64,000 bases of DNA from Streptomyces camelliae (GTDB lineage Bacteria; Actinomycetota; Actinomycetes; Streptomycetales; Streptomycetaceae). Below the pieces are notes generated by a model. It saw only the letters and a list, made by a program, of their open reading frames with translations, was not told where the DNA came from and searched no databases. Of this stretch, positions 56,209 through 64,000 are shown in pieces. Location: assembly GCF_027625935.1 (NCBI RefSeq), contig NZ_CP115300.1, positions 2,480,001 to 2,544,000 on the forward strand. The letters are read 5' to 3'. A program made the position numbers and the translations under genes. Within the stretch, counting starts at the first letter, position 1. Each line of letters starts with the position of its first letter.

Positions 56209-57147
56209 TCAGGCTGTAACCGGTCGTTCGACCAACGCCAGCGCCCGGTGCGGAAGTTCCCCGCGGTCGGCCGCGGCCCCACTCAACCAGTGCACCCGGG
56301 GATCCCGCCTGAACCATGAATCCTGACGGCGCGCGAAGCGCTTGGTCGCGCGTACGGTCTCGGCCCTGGCCTCCGCGTCCGTGCACTCCCCGGCGAGCGC
56401 CGCGAGCACCTGCTGGTAGCCCAGCGCGCGCGACGCCGTGCGCCCCTCGCGCAAGCCCTGCGCCTCCAGTGCGCGCACCTCGTCCACGAGGCCGGCGTCC
56501 CACATCCGGTCGACGCGGCGCGCGATCCGGTCGTCCAGTTCTGGACGAGCTACGTCGACGCCGATCTGGACCGTGTCGTAGACCGAGTCGTGCCCGGGCA
56601 GGTTCGCGGTGAAGGGCCGGCCCGTGATCTCGATCACCTCCAGCGCCCGGACGATACGGCGGCCGTTGCTGGGCAGGATCGCGCGGGCCGCCTCGGGGTC
56701 GGCGGCGGCCAGCCGGGCGTGCAGGGCGCCCGAGCCGCGCAGGGCCAGCTCCGCCTCCAGCCGGGCCCGGACCTCGGGGTCGGTGCCGGGGAACTCCAGG
56801 TTGTCCACGGCCCCGCGGACGTACAGGCCGGAACCGCCGACCAGGATCGGCCAGCGGCCCTCGGCGAGCAGGGCGTCGATCCGGGCGCGGGCGAGCTTCT
56901 GGTACTCGGCGACGGAGGCGGTGACCGTGACGTCCCAGATGTCGAGCAGGTGATGCGGGACGCCGCCGCGTTCCTCGGGCGTCAGTTTGGCGGTGCCGAT
57001 GTCCATCCCCCGGTACAGCTGCATGGAGTCGGCGTTGACGACCTCGCCGCCGAGCTGCTGGGCCAGGAAGACGCCGAGATCGGATTTTCCGGCCGCGGTG
57101 GGTCCAACGACGGCGATGACGCGGGGGGTGGGGAGTGCACTGCTCAC
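56209..57147 (-). CDS. miaA: tRNA dimethylallyltransferase MiaA
   Basis: A 312-residue MiaA, which adds a dimethylallyl group to A37 of tRNAs reading U-starting codons. P-loop VVGPTAAGKSDLGVF (14-22); NADSMQLYRGMDIGTAKLTP, PILVGGSGLYVRGAVDNLEF, LPSNGRRIVRALEVIEITGR and KRFARRQDSWFRRDPRVHWL are all typical. GTG 57147 gives SSALPTPRVIAV. It is divergent from the 103-residue gene at 57331 by 183 bp. MiaB, acting next in the same tRNA modification, is encoded at 59278-60807. Confidence 0.95.
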   Translation of the reverse strand: MSSALPTPRVIAVVGPTAAGKSDLGVFLAQQLGGEVVNADSMQLYRGMDIGTAKLTPEERGGVPHHLLDIWDVTVTASVAEYQKLARARIDALLAEGRWPILVGGSGLYVRGAVDNLEFPGTDPEVRARLEAELALRGSGALHARLAAADPEAARAILPSNGRRIVRALEVIEITGRPFTANLPGHDSVYDTVQIGVDVARPELDDRIARRVDRMWDAGLVDEVRALEAQGLREGRTASRALGYQQVLAALAGECTDAEARAETVRATKRFARRQDSWFRRDPRVHWLSGAAADRGELPHRALALVERPVTA

Positions 57148-57330
57148 CGCACCAGTTTCGCAAACCTCCCGGTGGGGTCTCGAACGAGTTACGTGACGAG
57201 TGGGTTTCCGCGTCGTTGCCCGTGGCGAGGTGCCGCCTCCGGTCCGCCGGAGGCGGTGACCCGGGCGGCGCAACCGTACGCACCGGGTGACGCGGGAATT
57301 CGCCCGCACGAGTACCGTATGGGAGTGGAA

Positions 57331-57642
57331 ATGGGCGTGTTTGCTCGAATCTTCGGCAAGTCGAAGGCGACTCCGGAGACGTCGGACACCGAGGCGACGG
57401 CCGGTGTGGAGCCGGACGGAGCCGAGGCGGCGGCGACGGAGTCGGAATCGACGGAGTCGGAGGCGGCGGCGAAGGAAGCCGGAGCGGCGGAGGCGAAGGG
57501 TTCGGCCGGAGACGGGCACGCGGACGTGCCGGCACGGTCGGAGGCCGGGGCGGACGAGGCGTCCGAGGGCTCCGGAATCCCCAAGCAGCAGTCCGCCGAG
57601 GAGGCCGCCGACAGCGCCGCCGGCGAGGGCGCCCGCAGGTAA
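57331..57642 (+). CDS. small acidic low-complexity protein
   Basis: A 103-residue protein beginning MGVFARIFGKSKATPETSD. From residue ~12 on it is almost wholly Glu, Ala, Ser, Gly (for example EAAATESESTESEAAAKEAG) and predicted disordered. The short basic-hydrophobic head might bind membrane or a partner. ATG 57331 follows GGGAGTGGAA; ATG 57319 lacks a ribosome site. It is 24 bp upstream of the next gene and very likely cotranscribed. No family could be named. Confidence 0.65.
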   Translation: MGVFARIFGKSKATPETSDTEATAGVEPDGAEAAATESESTESEAAAKEAGAAEAKGSAGDGHADVPARSEAGADEASEGSGIPKQQSAEEAADSAAGEGARR

Positions 57643-57666
57643 CTGTCCCGCGAGGGAAGGTGGACC

Positions 57667-57951
57667 ATGGGTCTGTTGGACAACATGAAGGCCAAGCTGG
57701 GCCCGGCCAAGGACAAGGTGTCGGACCTCGCGCGGCAGCACGGGGACAAGGTCCAGCACGGCATCGACAAGGCCGCGAAGGCCGTCGATGAGCGGACCAA
57801 GGGCAAGTACAGCGACAAGATCCATGCGGGTACCGGCAAGGCCAAGGAGGCGATGGACCGCCTCGCGCACAAGGAGGGCAGCGGCCCGGACACGCCCGCC
57901 GCGGACCCGGCGACGCCCGTCCGGCCGGAGGAGCCGCCGTCGGCTTCCTGA
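57667..57951 (+). CDS. MT0933-like antitoxin-family protein
   Basis: A 94-residue basic helical protein: MGLLDNMKAKLGPAKDKVSD, then DKVQHGIDKAAKAVDERTKG and KYSDKIHAGTGKAKEAMDRL, with a Pro-rich tail. This is the pattern of the PF14013 (MT0933/Rv0909) antitoxin family, which in mycobacteria pairs with Rv0910-type toxins. No toxin gene of that type is next to it here, so its role is uncertain; similar proteins in Streptomyces are often solitary. GGGAAGGTGGACC provides the ribosome site. Confidence 0.82.
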   Translation: MGLLDNMKAKLGPAKDKVSDLARQHGDKVQHGIDKAAKAVDERTKGKYSDKIHAGTGKAKEAMDRLAHKEGSGPDTPAADPATPVRPEEPPSAS

Positions 57952-58022
57952 GCCTCCTGTACGGCAGGCGGAACACGGCACACCGGATCGGCACACGGTC
58001 GGAACACGGTCGGATCACCGAT

Positions 58023-58065
58023 CGGCGGACGGTCGCGGAGCACATCGGCTCCCGGCCGTCCGCCG
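58023..58065 (+). terminator. hairpin after the antitoxin-like gene
   Basis: CGGCGGACGG (58023-58032) and CCGTCCGCCG (58056-58065) form a 10-bp stem with a 23-nt loop, followed by TTTCC, 72 bp after the stop at 57951. The remaining intergenic DNA to 58209 consists of GGGAACGG/CGAACGGC-type short repeats. Confidence 0.65.
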
Positions 58066-58209
58066 TTTCCGCGTACGGGCAACGGCCGGGACCGGGAACG
58101 GGGACGGTCGGGAACGGCGAACGGCGAACGGCCGGAAACGGGAACGGGGATGGCCGGGAACGGCGAACGGCCGGGGCCCGTGGGCTGGGACCGGCGGGTT
58201 CAGCGGGGT

Positions 58210-58337
58210 CTGCGACCAGGCCGGGCCACGACCAGGTGGGCCTGCGACCGGCCGGGTCCACGACCAGGTGGGCCTGCGACCGGCCGGGGCTACAACCAGG
58301 TGAGGCTGCAGCCGGCCGGGTCTACGACCAGGTGGCG
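58210..58337. repeat. four tandem 32-bp repeats overlapping a gene end
   Basis: About four head-to-tail copies of a 32-bp unit (core ACCAGGTGGGCCTGCGACCG) run from 58210 to 58337, with few mismatches. The last copy overlaps the 3-prime end of the dioxygenase-like gene (stop at 58322-58324, minus strand): the unit contains the reverse complement of its final codons. No spacers occur, so it is not a CRISPR array. Confidence 0.75.
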
Positions 58338-59035
58338 ACCACGTACCCGACGCCGTACGGCGCGTCCTCGTACAGCAGCGCGCCGGTGAGGTCTGTGCCC
58401 TCGGCGGCGCCTGCCAGGACCTGCCAGGGGGCGCGGCCGGAGGCCTTCAGTTCGTACGCCAGCTCGGCGTCCAGCGCCTTCACGGCGGCCACGTCCGCCG
58501 CGCCCAGCGCCCGCGCGACCTCGGCGTCGAAGGGGGCCGCCCGCTCGTCCAGGTACCCCGGCGCCTTGAGCGTGCGGCACGCGCTGGCATCTCCCATCAC
58601 CAGCAGGGCCACCCGGCCGGCCCGTGCGCCGATCTCCCGGCCGGTGTCGACGCAGCGCTCGGGCTCCAGGGGCTCCCCGACGCCGAGCCCCTCGATCGGG
58701 GCGTCCGCCCAGCCGGTCCGCCCGAGCAGCCAGGCGGCGACGGCCAGCGAGGGCGGCAATGCGCGCGGGGGGACGGTGTCCGTGGCCGGGCCCAGCCGTA
58801 CCTCCACGTCGACGCCGAAGCCGCGGAAGGAACCCGGAGTGCCCTGCGGAAACGGCCCGCGTCCGGTCTGCTCGGCGGGCCCGACGACCACCAGGAGGTC
58901 CGGGCGGGCGGCGGCGAGCACACCGAGCGCGTCGGCACAGGCCGAGCGCGCGGCGTCCATCTCGGGAGCGGCGCCCGCGGCGACCTCGGGGACGAGCAGT
59001 GGAGGGCAGGGACAGACTGCGGCGGCGACAAGCAT
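58322..59035 (-). CDS. class III extradiol dioxygenase-like protein
   Basis: A 237-residue protein starting MLVAAAVCPCPPLLVPEVAA, characteristic of the LigB-like (class III extradiol dioxygenase B subunit) fold. Later motifs: ARPDLLVVVGPAEQTGRGP, DTVPPRALPPSLAVAAWLL, RVALLVMGDASACRTLKAPG and YEDAPYGVGYVVATWS. The expected iron-ligand histidines of LigB are hard to locate, so catalytic activity is uncertain. The gene sits conserved beside miaB in Streptomyces (recalled), of unknown function. ATG 59035. Confidence 0.8.
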   Translation of the reverse strand: MLVAAAVCPCPPLLVPEVAAGAAPEMDAARSACADALGVLAAARPDLLVVVGPAEQTGRGPFPQGTPGSFRGFGVDVEVRLGPATDTVPPRALPPSLAVAAWLLGRTGWADAPIEGLGVGEPLEPERCVDTGREIGARAGRVALLVMGDASACRTLKAPGYLDERAAPFDAEVARALGAADVAAVKALDAELAYELKASGRAPWQVLAGAAEGTDLTGALLYEDAPYGVGYVVATWS

Positions 59036-59277
59036 GACCGGCAGGGTACGCCGCCGGACGGTCAGTGGGTGATCGGACCTGAGTCCCACTCCAGCTCGGC
59101 GAACCGCTCCCCGGCCTCCTGCGCGTGCCGTCGACCGTGGCCGTCAGTTCGTACCCCTGTGTCCGGATTGTCGACAAGTAGTCGGACCGGCACGGCCGGC
59201 ACGGCCGGCACGCACATGGTCGGACCGGACCGGCGGGAAGCAGTCCTGCCGGCCCGGAAGCCATCGGGCGGGACCGG

Positions 59278-60807
59278 TCAGTCGCAGCCGCAGCCGCTTC
59301 CCGTGGCGGCCGGCAGCGGGGCCGGTACGCCGATCGTGGGCAGGCCCAGCATGACGCCCGCCGGCTTGGCGGCCTCGGCGGCGTTGCGCTTCTCCCAGGC
59401 GTCCCCCGCGCGCGTGCGGCGCACGGAGAGGACGGGGCCCTCGGCGAGGAGGTGGTGGGGAGCGGCGTACGTCACCTCGACCGTGACCACGTCACCGGGG
59501 CGCACCTCCTGCTCCGGCTTGGTGAAGTGGACCAGGCGGTTGTCGGGGGCCCGACCGGAGAGCCGGTGCGTGGCGCCGTCCTTGCGGCCCTCGCCCTCGG
59601 CCACCATCAGCTCCAGCGTGCGGCCGACCTGCTTCTTGTTCTCCTCCCAGGAGATCTCCTCCTGGAGGGCGACGAGCCGCTCGTAGCGCGCCTGGACGAC
59701 CTCCTTGGGGATCTGGTTCTCCATGGTCGCGGCCGGGGTGCCGGGTCGCTTGGAGTACTGGAAGGTGAAGGCCTGCGCGAACCGGGCCTCGCGGACGACG
59801 TGCAGGGTCTGCTCGAAGTCCTCCTCGGTCTCGCCGGGGAAGCCCACGATGATGTCGGTCGTGATCGCCGCGTGCGGGATGGCGGCCCGCACCTTCTCGA
59901 TGATCCCGAGGTAACGCTCCTGCCGGTACGAGCGGCGCATCGCCTTCAGGACCGTGTCCGACCCGGACTGCAGCGGCATGTGCAGCTGCGGCATCACGTT
60001 CGGGGTCTCGGCCATGGCGGCGATGACGTCGTCGGTGAAGTCGCGGGGGTGCGGGGAGGTGAAGCGGACGCGCTCCAGGCCCTCGATCGTCCCGCAGGCG
60101 CGCAGCAGCTTGCTGAAGGCCTCGCGGTCGCCGATGTCGGAGCCGTACGCGTTGACGTTCTGCCCGAGCAGGGTGATCTCGCTGACGCCCTCGCCGACCA
60201 GGGCCTCGATCTCGGCGAGGATGTCGCCGGTGCGGCGGTCCTTCTCCTTGCCGCGCAGTGCCGGGACGATGCAGAAGGTGCAGGTGTTGTTGCAGCCGAC
60301 GGAGATCGACACCCAGGCGGCGTAGGCGCTCTCGCGCCGGGTCGGCAAGGTGGAGGGGAAGGCCTCCAGGGACTCGGCGATCTCGACCTGCGCCTCCTCC
60401 TGCACGCGCGCGCGTTCCAGCAGGACCGGGAGCTTGCCGATGTTGTGCGTGCCGAAGACGACGTCCACCCAGGGCGCCTTCTTCACGATGGTGTCGCGGT
60501 CCTTCTGTGCGAGGCAGCCGCCGACCGCGATCTGCATGCCGGGGCGCGAGGCCTTCTTCGGCGCCAGCCGGCCCAGGTTGCCGTACAGCCGGTTGTCGGC
60601 GTTCTCGCGCACGGCACATGTGTTGAAAACCACGACGTCGGCATCGCCGTCGGAACCCTCCGGCGCACGCACGTACCCGGCCTCCTCCAGCAGCCCGGAC
60701 AATCGCTCGGAATCGTGGACGTTCATCTGGCACCCGTAGGTGCGGATCTCGTACGTCATGGATGAACGAAGGTCCACTGCCCGGCTCCGGTCGCTGCTGC
60801 TGGTCAT
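59278..60807 (-). CDS. miaB: tRNA-2-methylthio-N6-dimethylallyladenosine synthase MiaB
   Basis: A 509-residue methylthiotransferase acting after MiaA on A37 of tRNA. The N-terminal cluster uses C26 ([18 protein letters not shown]), C64 ([18 protein letters not shown]) and C98 ([13 protein letters not shown]). The radical-SAM cluster is C172, C176, C179 in [22 protein letters not shown]-terminal TRAM-type RNA-binding domain (about 400-470) follows, and the protein ends GSGCGCD. ATG 60807 is the first start; an ATG 16 codons later is also possible. Confidence 0.95.
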   Translation of the reverse strand: MTSSSDRSRAVDLRSSMTYEIRTYGCQMNVHDSERLSGLLEEAGYVRAPEGSDGDADVVVFNTCAVRENADNRLYGNLGRLAPKKASRPGMQIAVGGCLAQKDRDTIVKKAPWVDVVFGTHNIGKLPVLLERARVQEEAQVEIAESLEAFPSTLPTRRESAYAAWVSISVGCNNTCTFCIVPALRGKEKDRRTGDILAEIEALVGEGVSEITLLGQNVNAYGSDIGDREAFSKLLRACGTIEGLERVRFTSPHPRDFTDDVIAAMAETPNVMPQLHMPLQSGSDTVLKAMRRSYRQERYLGIIEKVRAAIPHAAITTDIIVGFPGETEEDFEQTLHVVREARFAQAFTFQYSKRPGTPAATMENQIPKEVVQARYERLVALQEEISWEENKKQVGRTLELMVAEGEGRKDGATHRLSGRAPDNRLVHFTKPEQEVRPGDVVTVEVTYAAPHHLLAEGPVLSVRRTRAGDAWEKRNAAEAAKPAGVMLGLPTIGVPAPLPAATGSGCGCD

Positions 60808-61168
60808 GGGTCAAGGGTAGGCGTTCCCGGAGACACCGATTGTCGCCCGCTTGGCGTAGCGCTGTCGCCACGGATGGTGGGGGCTGTGGCGAGCTGGTCG
60901 TCTCCCCTGTATGGGGGCCGACTGAAGCAGCTCAACGATCTGTGGAGCGTTTCACGCGATGCGCCATCGAGATGGTGTGCGACTGGATCCTGGCGTCGAC
61001 GTAGTAGGCGTTGTCCACGGCCGCCCACCAGGTCTGCCGTCGCCGGTTGCCGGTGGTCGGCCGGTTGCCGGTGGTCGCCGCCCGCCGGTCACCGGCCGAT
61101 CAGGCCCTGCGGTGTCGCCTCTTCGGCACGCGCCATCGGCTGAGACCAGGCATGGCCCACAGCCTCGA
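60808..61168. other. 361-bp region upstream of miaB with possible coding remnant
   Basis: No intact gene. On the minus strand between about 60935 and 61040 a short run reads QTWWAAVDNAYYVDARIQSH, which looks like the real end of some protein but cannot be extended upstream. The stretch 61035-61110 repeats a GGTTGCCGGTGGTCG-like unit. This is probably debris near a rearrangement point. Confidence 0.4.
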
Positions 61169-62114
61169 TCAGAGGAGCAGGACGATCTTGCCACGGGTGT
61201 GCCGCTGCTCCAGCTCCGCGACGGCGTCGGCGACGCGGTCCAGCGGGTAGGTGGCGGCGATCGGAATCTCAACGGCGCCCGAGGCGACCAGATCGACCAG
61301 CTCCACCTGGATCTCCCGTGCGGTCGCGTTGTGGCGGCCGTCGGTCCTGGCGCCGAATTCCGCCGCGCGTTCCATGGCGACGGTCGTCTGGAGGCGGTTC
61401 GCCGGTATGCCGAGAGCGACTGCGAGATCGACGTGCTCCGGCCCGTAGAGATCGATGAAAGCGTCGATTCCGTCGCCGCCCGCCGCTTGCAGGAGCCGTT
61501 CCCCCAAGGCCGTCCCCGTACGGCACCGGAATGACGCCGTGCTGCTCCAGCCACTCGGCGTTGGCGGCCGAGGCGATGCCGAGCACGCGCCCCCCTCGTC
61601 CGGTGAGCGGCTGCACGAGGAACGTCCCGACGCCACCGGCGGCGGAGACCGCGACCGTCTCCCCGGGCCGGGCGGCGACGGCACGGGCGGCGACGGCACG
61701 GGCGGCGGCGTAGGCCGTGCTGGCGACCATGTGCAGGGAGCCCGCCGGCTCCCAGCCCAGCCGGGTGGGTTTGGCCACCAACTGTGCCGTCGGAACCGCC
61801 ACATGCGTGGCCTGCGCGGCGGGACCCGGCGTCCAGCCCAGCACCTCGTCGCCCACGGCGAGCTCGTCGGCCCCCGCGCCGACGGCCACGACGACTCCGG
61901 CGAGGTCACTGCCCTGACCGGACGGGATGGTCGCCGGGAACAGGTCCCGGACCACACCCGAGCGGATCATCGCGTCGAACGGGTTGATGCCGGCCGCGCG
62001 GACCTCGACGACAACTTCTCCGGGCCCCGGCTCGGGCATCGGGACGTCGGTGACGTACAGCACGTCACGATCGCCGTACCGGTCGAAACGCACGGCTCGT
62101 GCCTGTGGGTTCAT
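61169..62114 (-). pseudogene. quinone oxidoreductase-like (zinc-binding dehydrogenase superfamily) gene with a +1 frameshift
   Basis: From ATG 62114 the frame encodes MNPQARAVRFDRYGDRDVLY, GPGEVVVEVRAAGINPFDAM and AVSAAGGVGTFLVQPLTGRG (NADPH loop), but leaves the gene at a run of five C on the plus strand (61501-61505; four would be expected). The rest is found in another frame: GERLLQAAGGDGIDAFIDLY and EQRHTRGKIVLLL to the stop at 61169. Removing one base restores a complete MDR-family reductase of 314 residues. Either a recent mutation, a sequencing error in a homopolymer, or slippage. Confidence 0.82.
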
Positions 62115-62184
62115 GTCTTCTCCGTGAGGTGTCAGGTGGCCCGGGAGGGCCGGGTGTTCGGCTGGGCCGGGGGACTCGGGGAAG

Positions 62185-62466
62185 TCAGCCGGCCAGGCTC
62201 GCCATCGGCGCGAGGGCGATGGTGTGGTGGGTGTGCCGGACCTTGGCGTGCAGGTAGCGCAGGTTGCTGCGTGTGGTGTGCACGCCCGTGGGGACAGTCC
62301 GGTTGACCGAGATGCGGCGGTCGCCCAACTGCCGGCCTTGTCGGGGTTGTTGGTGAGCAGGTCCAGCTCGGCGATGCCGAGGGCGGTGAGCATCTGGGCG
62401 GCGGCCGTGTAGTCGCGGGCGCCTCGGGCAGACCGAGGGCCAGGTCGGCCTCGTAGGTGTCCAGGA
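62185..62466 (-). pseudogene. C-terminal fragment of GTP cyclohydrolase II (ribA-like), frameshifted
   Basis: Spread over three frames, the minus strand reads LDTYEADLALGLPE, then YTAAAQMLTALGIAELDLLT and NNPDKA, then VNRTVPTGVHTTRSNLRYL and ALAPMASLAG with a TGA at 62185-62187. These are the RibA motifs (DTVEAN, LTNNP-K, and the C-terminal tail). Two small deletions (2 bases near 62430; 1 base near 62335) break the frame, and the whole N-terminal catalytic half with its zinc cysteines is absent. Its 5-prime end is joined directly to a methyltransferase fragment. Confidence 0.82.
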
Positions 62467-62755
62467 CGGCGAAGCGCAGGTCGGGCCTCAGTTGACGGCC
62501 CCGCTCGATCAGTGCGGGAGACAGGTCCACCCAGGAGACGTCAGAGAAGCCGTACTCGCTCAGCTCAGCCATGACGCGGCCGTATCCACAGCCGTAGTCC
62601 AGGACCTGAGCGTTCGGACTCACCCCCGCCAGCCAGCTGAGATTCACTGGATGGGTGAACGTCTTCGTTGCGCCGACGCTGTCCCAGTACGCGATCTGAC
62701 GACCGAGATCCTGCGTGCGAGTGCAGCATACGGCCGCACCGACTCCGCACATCAC
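62467..62755 (-). pseudogene. N-terminal fragment of a class I SAM-dependent methyltransferase
   Basis: The minus strand encodes RQIAYWDSVGATKTFTHPVN, WLAGVSPNAQVLDYGCGYGR (SAM motif I) and WVDLSPALIERGRQLRPDLR, then passes at about 62460 into RibA sequence in the same frame. The distal half of the methyltransferase is missing. The start is unclear (ATG 62752 or GTG 62755). From 62756 to 63012 there is no supported gene; the lpd promoter must be there. Confidence 0.78.
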
Positions 62756-63012
62756 CGCTTGATCCACTTCTGAAACACGCCCTGGCCGCCCTGACGCCAG
62801 TCGATGTCGGCGATCCTGCAGCCAGCCACGAGCCCTCCTGTCGAACCGGACCGACCGGGTCACCGGCGCCGTCCCGGACATCGACGGCGGCGTCGTAGCC
62901 GGACGCAACCGCCCCCCCCTCGCAGGCACAGCCTGCCGCGGATGATCTCTGTCGGCCCCTTCAATAAGAGCTGTCACCGAACGGCAGCCGAACCGATGGA
63001 AGAGGGACGACC

Positions 63013-64000
63013 GTGGTCGAGCAGGACGAGCGATTCGATGTTGTCGTACTCGGAGCCGGGCCCGGCGGCTACGTCGCCGCTGTCCGCGCCGCCCAGCTGG
63101 GCAAACGCGTCGCCGTCGTCGAGGAGAAGTACTGGGGCGGCGTCTGTCTGAACGTGGGCTGCATCCCCACCAAGGCCCTGCTGCGCAACGCCGAACTCGC
63201 CCACGTCTTCACCCGCGAGGCGAAGACCTTCGGCATCAAGGTCGACGGCCGCGTCTCCTTCGACTACGGCGAGGCCTACCGCCGCAGCCGCAAGGTCGCC
63301 GACGGCCGCGTCAGGGGTGTCCACTACCTGATGAAGAAGAACAAGATCACCGAATACGAAGGCCGCGGCAGCTTCCTCGACCCGCACACCCTCCAGGTCA
63401 CCGGCTACGACGGCGAGACCCGCACCCTCGGCTTCGACCACTGCGTCATCGCCACCGGCGCCACCCCCAAACTGCTCCCCGGAACGAAACGCAGCACGCG
63501 CGTCGTGACCTTCGAGGAACAGATCCTCGCCGAGGATCTGCCGCAGTCGATCGTCATCGCCGGGGCCGGCGCCATCGGCATCGAATTCGCGTACGTCCTG
63601 CACAACTACGGCGTGAAGGTCACGGTCGTCGAGTTCCTGGACCGCGTCGCCCCGCTGGAGGACGCCGAGGTCTCCGCCGAACTCGCCCGCCAGTACCGCA
63701 AGCTCGGCATCGACGTCCTCACCTCCACCCGCGTCGACGCCATCGACGAGTCCGGGCCCCAGGTCCGCGTCACCGTCACCGGCAAGGACGGCACCCCGCA
63801 GGTCCTGGAGGCCGACAAGGTCCTCCAGGCGATCGGCTTCGCGCCCAACGTCACCGGCTACGGCCTGGAGAACACCGGCGTACGCGTCACCGAGCGCGGC
63901 GCCATCGACGTCGACGGCCGCTGCCGCACCTCCGTCCCGCACCTGTACGCCATCGGCGACGTCACCGCGAAGCTGATGCTCGCGCACGCCGCCGAGGCCA
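63013..64000 (+). CDS. lpdA: dihydrolipoyl dehydrogenase (E3), cut by window edge
   Basis: The first 329 residues of a pyridine nucleotide-disulphide oxidoreductase, the E3 of pyruvate and 2-oxoglutarate dehydrogenase complexes. FAD loop [20 protein letters not shown] (11-30); redox disulphide C45/C50 in [22 protein letters not shown] loop [20 protein letters not shown]; second FAD strand [20 protein letters not shown] at the edge. GTG 63013 follows AGAGGGACGACC. The gene continues rightwards. Confidence 0.92.
   Translation, partial: MVEQDERFDVVVLGAGPGGYVAAVRAAQLGKRVAVVEEKYWGGVCLNVGCIPTKALLRNAELAHVFTREAKTFGIKVDGRVSFDYGEAYRRSRKVADGRVRGVHYLMKKNKITEYEGRGSFLDPHTLQVTGYDGETRTLGFDHCVIATGATPKLLPGTKRSTRVVTFEEQILAEDLPQSIVIAGAGAIGIEFAYVLHNYGVKVTVVEFLDRVAPLEDAEVSAELARQYRKLGIDVLTSTRVDAIDESGPQVRVTVTGKDGTPQVLEADKVLQAIGFAPNVTGYGLENTGVRVTERGAIDVDGRCRTSVPHLYAIGDVTAKLMLAHAAEA

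Noticed and set aside
58210..58337. CRISPR array
   Set aside because: The 32-bp repeats are directly adjacent, without unique spacers.
60935..61040. Separate small gene encoding the YYVDARIQSH stretch
   Set aside because: It has no start or upstream continuation; kept only as possible debris.

Overview
This is a 64 kb piece of a Streptomyces chromosome. The evidence is the very high GC content with long spurious open frames on both strands, many GTG starts, and several genes that match Streptomyces proteins closely (HrdB with its lysine/alanine-rich linker, ParE, the LexA/NrdR/NrdJ group, RshA, the MiaA/MiaB region). From memory, the gene order from parE to miaB follows the conserved core region of S. 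coelicolor around SCO5822 down to SCO5787. No rRNA, tRNA or CRISPR array was recognised.

Layout. 1-5.6 kb: start of an ABC transporter ATPase, a CitB/DcuR-type response regulator, an acetate/solute:Na+ symporter with its DUF485 partner, and a NarL-type two-component system translationally coupled to a membrane protein. 5.6-6.7 kb: a long stretch without a convincing gene. 6.7-15 kb: parE, a small zinc-ribbon protein, a secreted trypsin-like protease, then two dead insertion sequences (IS5-type and IS30-type) lying directly downstream of hrdB, the principal sigma factor gene. The IS5-type relic is bounded by 31-bp inverted repeats and also encloses an intact VOC/glyoxalase-family gene. 15-29 kb: FadR regulator, a fused ABC transporter with a long disordered linker, an NrtR-like Nudix regulator, a glycogen-debranching-type protein, DUF4192, a RecQ helicase with a phosphoribosyltransferase-like end, two uncharacterised proteins and RNase HII. 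29-34.9 kb: a TetR/MFS efflux pair with two perfect operator palindromes, an ADP-ribosylglycohydrolase, a histidine phosphatase, a YdbC-like protein and a TerD protein.

35-42 kb is a DNA-precursor and DNA-damage block: nrdR-nrdJ (B12-dependent ribonucleotide reductase with its repressor, and two NrdR boxes 31 bp apart), lexA with an SOS box, and dinG. A 44-bp perfect palindrome separates lexA and dinG. 42-47 kb holds a short NIS-siderophore gene set (acyltransferase, IucA/IucC synthetase, diaminobutyrate aminotransferase) without the decarboxylase, monooxygenase, exporter or uptake genes usually found with it. 47-61 kb: a lipoprotein-like serine protease, hflX, an M1 peptidase, rshA (RelA/SpoT homologue with a decayed-looking synthetase motif), dapF, miaA, two small proteins (one of the MT0933 antitoxin-like family), an extradiol-dioxygenase-like protein and miaB.

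After miaB the picture changes. 60.8-63 kb is a strip of broken genes: a one-base frameshifted quinone-oxidoreductase gene and a methyltransferase fragment fused to the tail of a GTP cyclohydrolase II gene. It ends at lpd (dihydrolipoyl dehydrogenase), which runs off the window. In S. coelicolor lpd lies in a different chromosome arm (recalled as SCO2180), so this strip is probably a rearrangement breakpoint.

No wholly new system is proven here. The most promising leads are the passenger-carrying IS relic, the incomplete siderophore set, the RecQ-phosphoribosyltransferase fusion with two DnaA-box matches in its promoter region, the RshA synthetase decay, and the miaB-lpd breakpoint strip.
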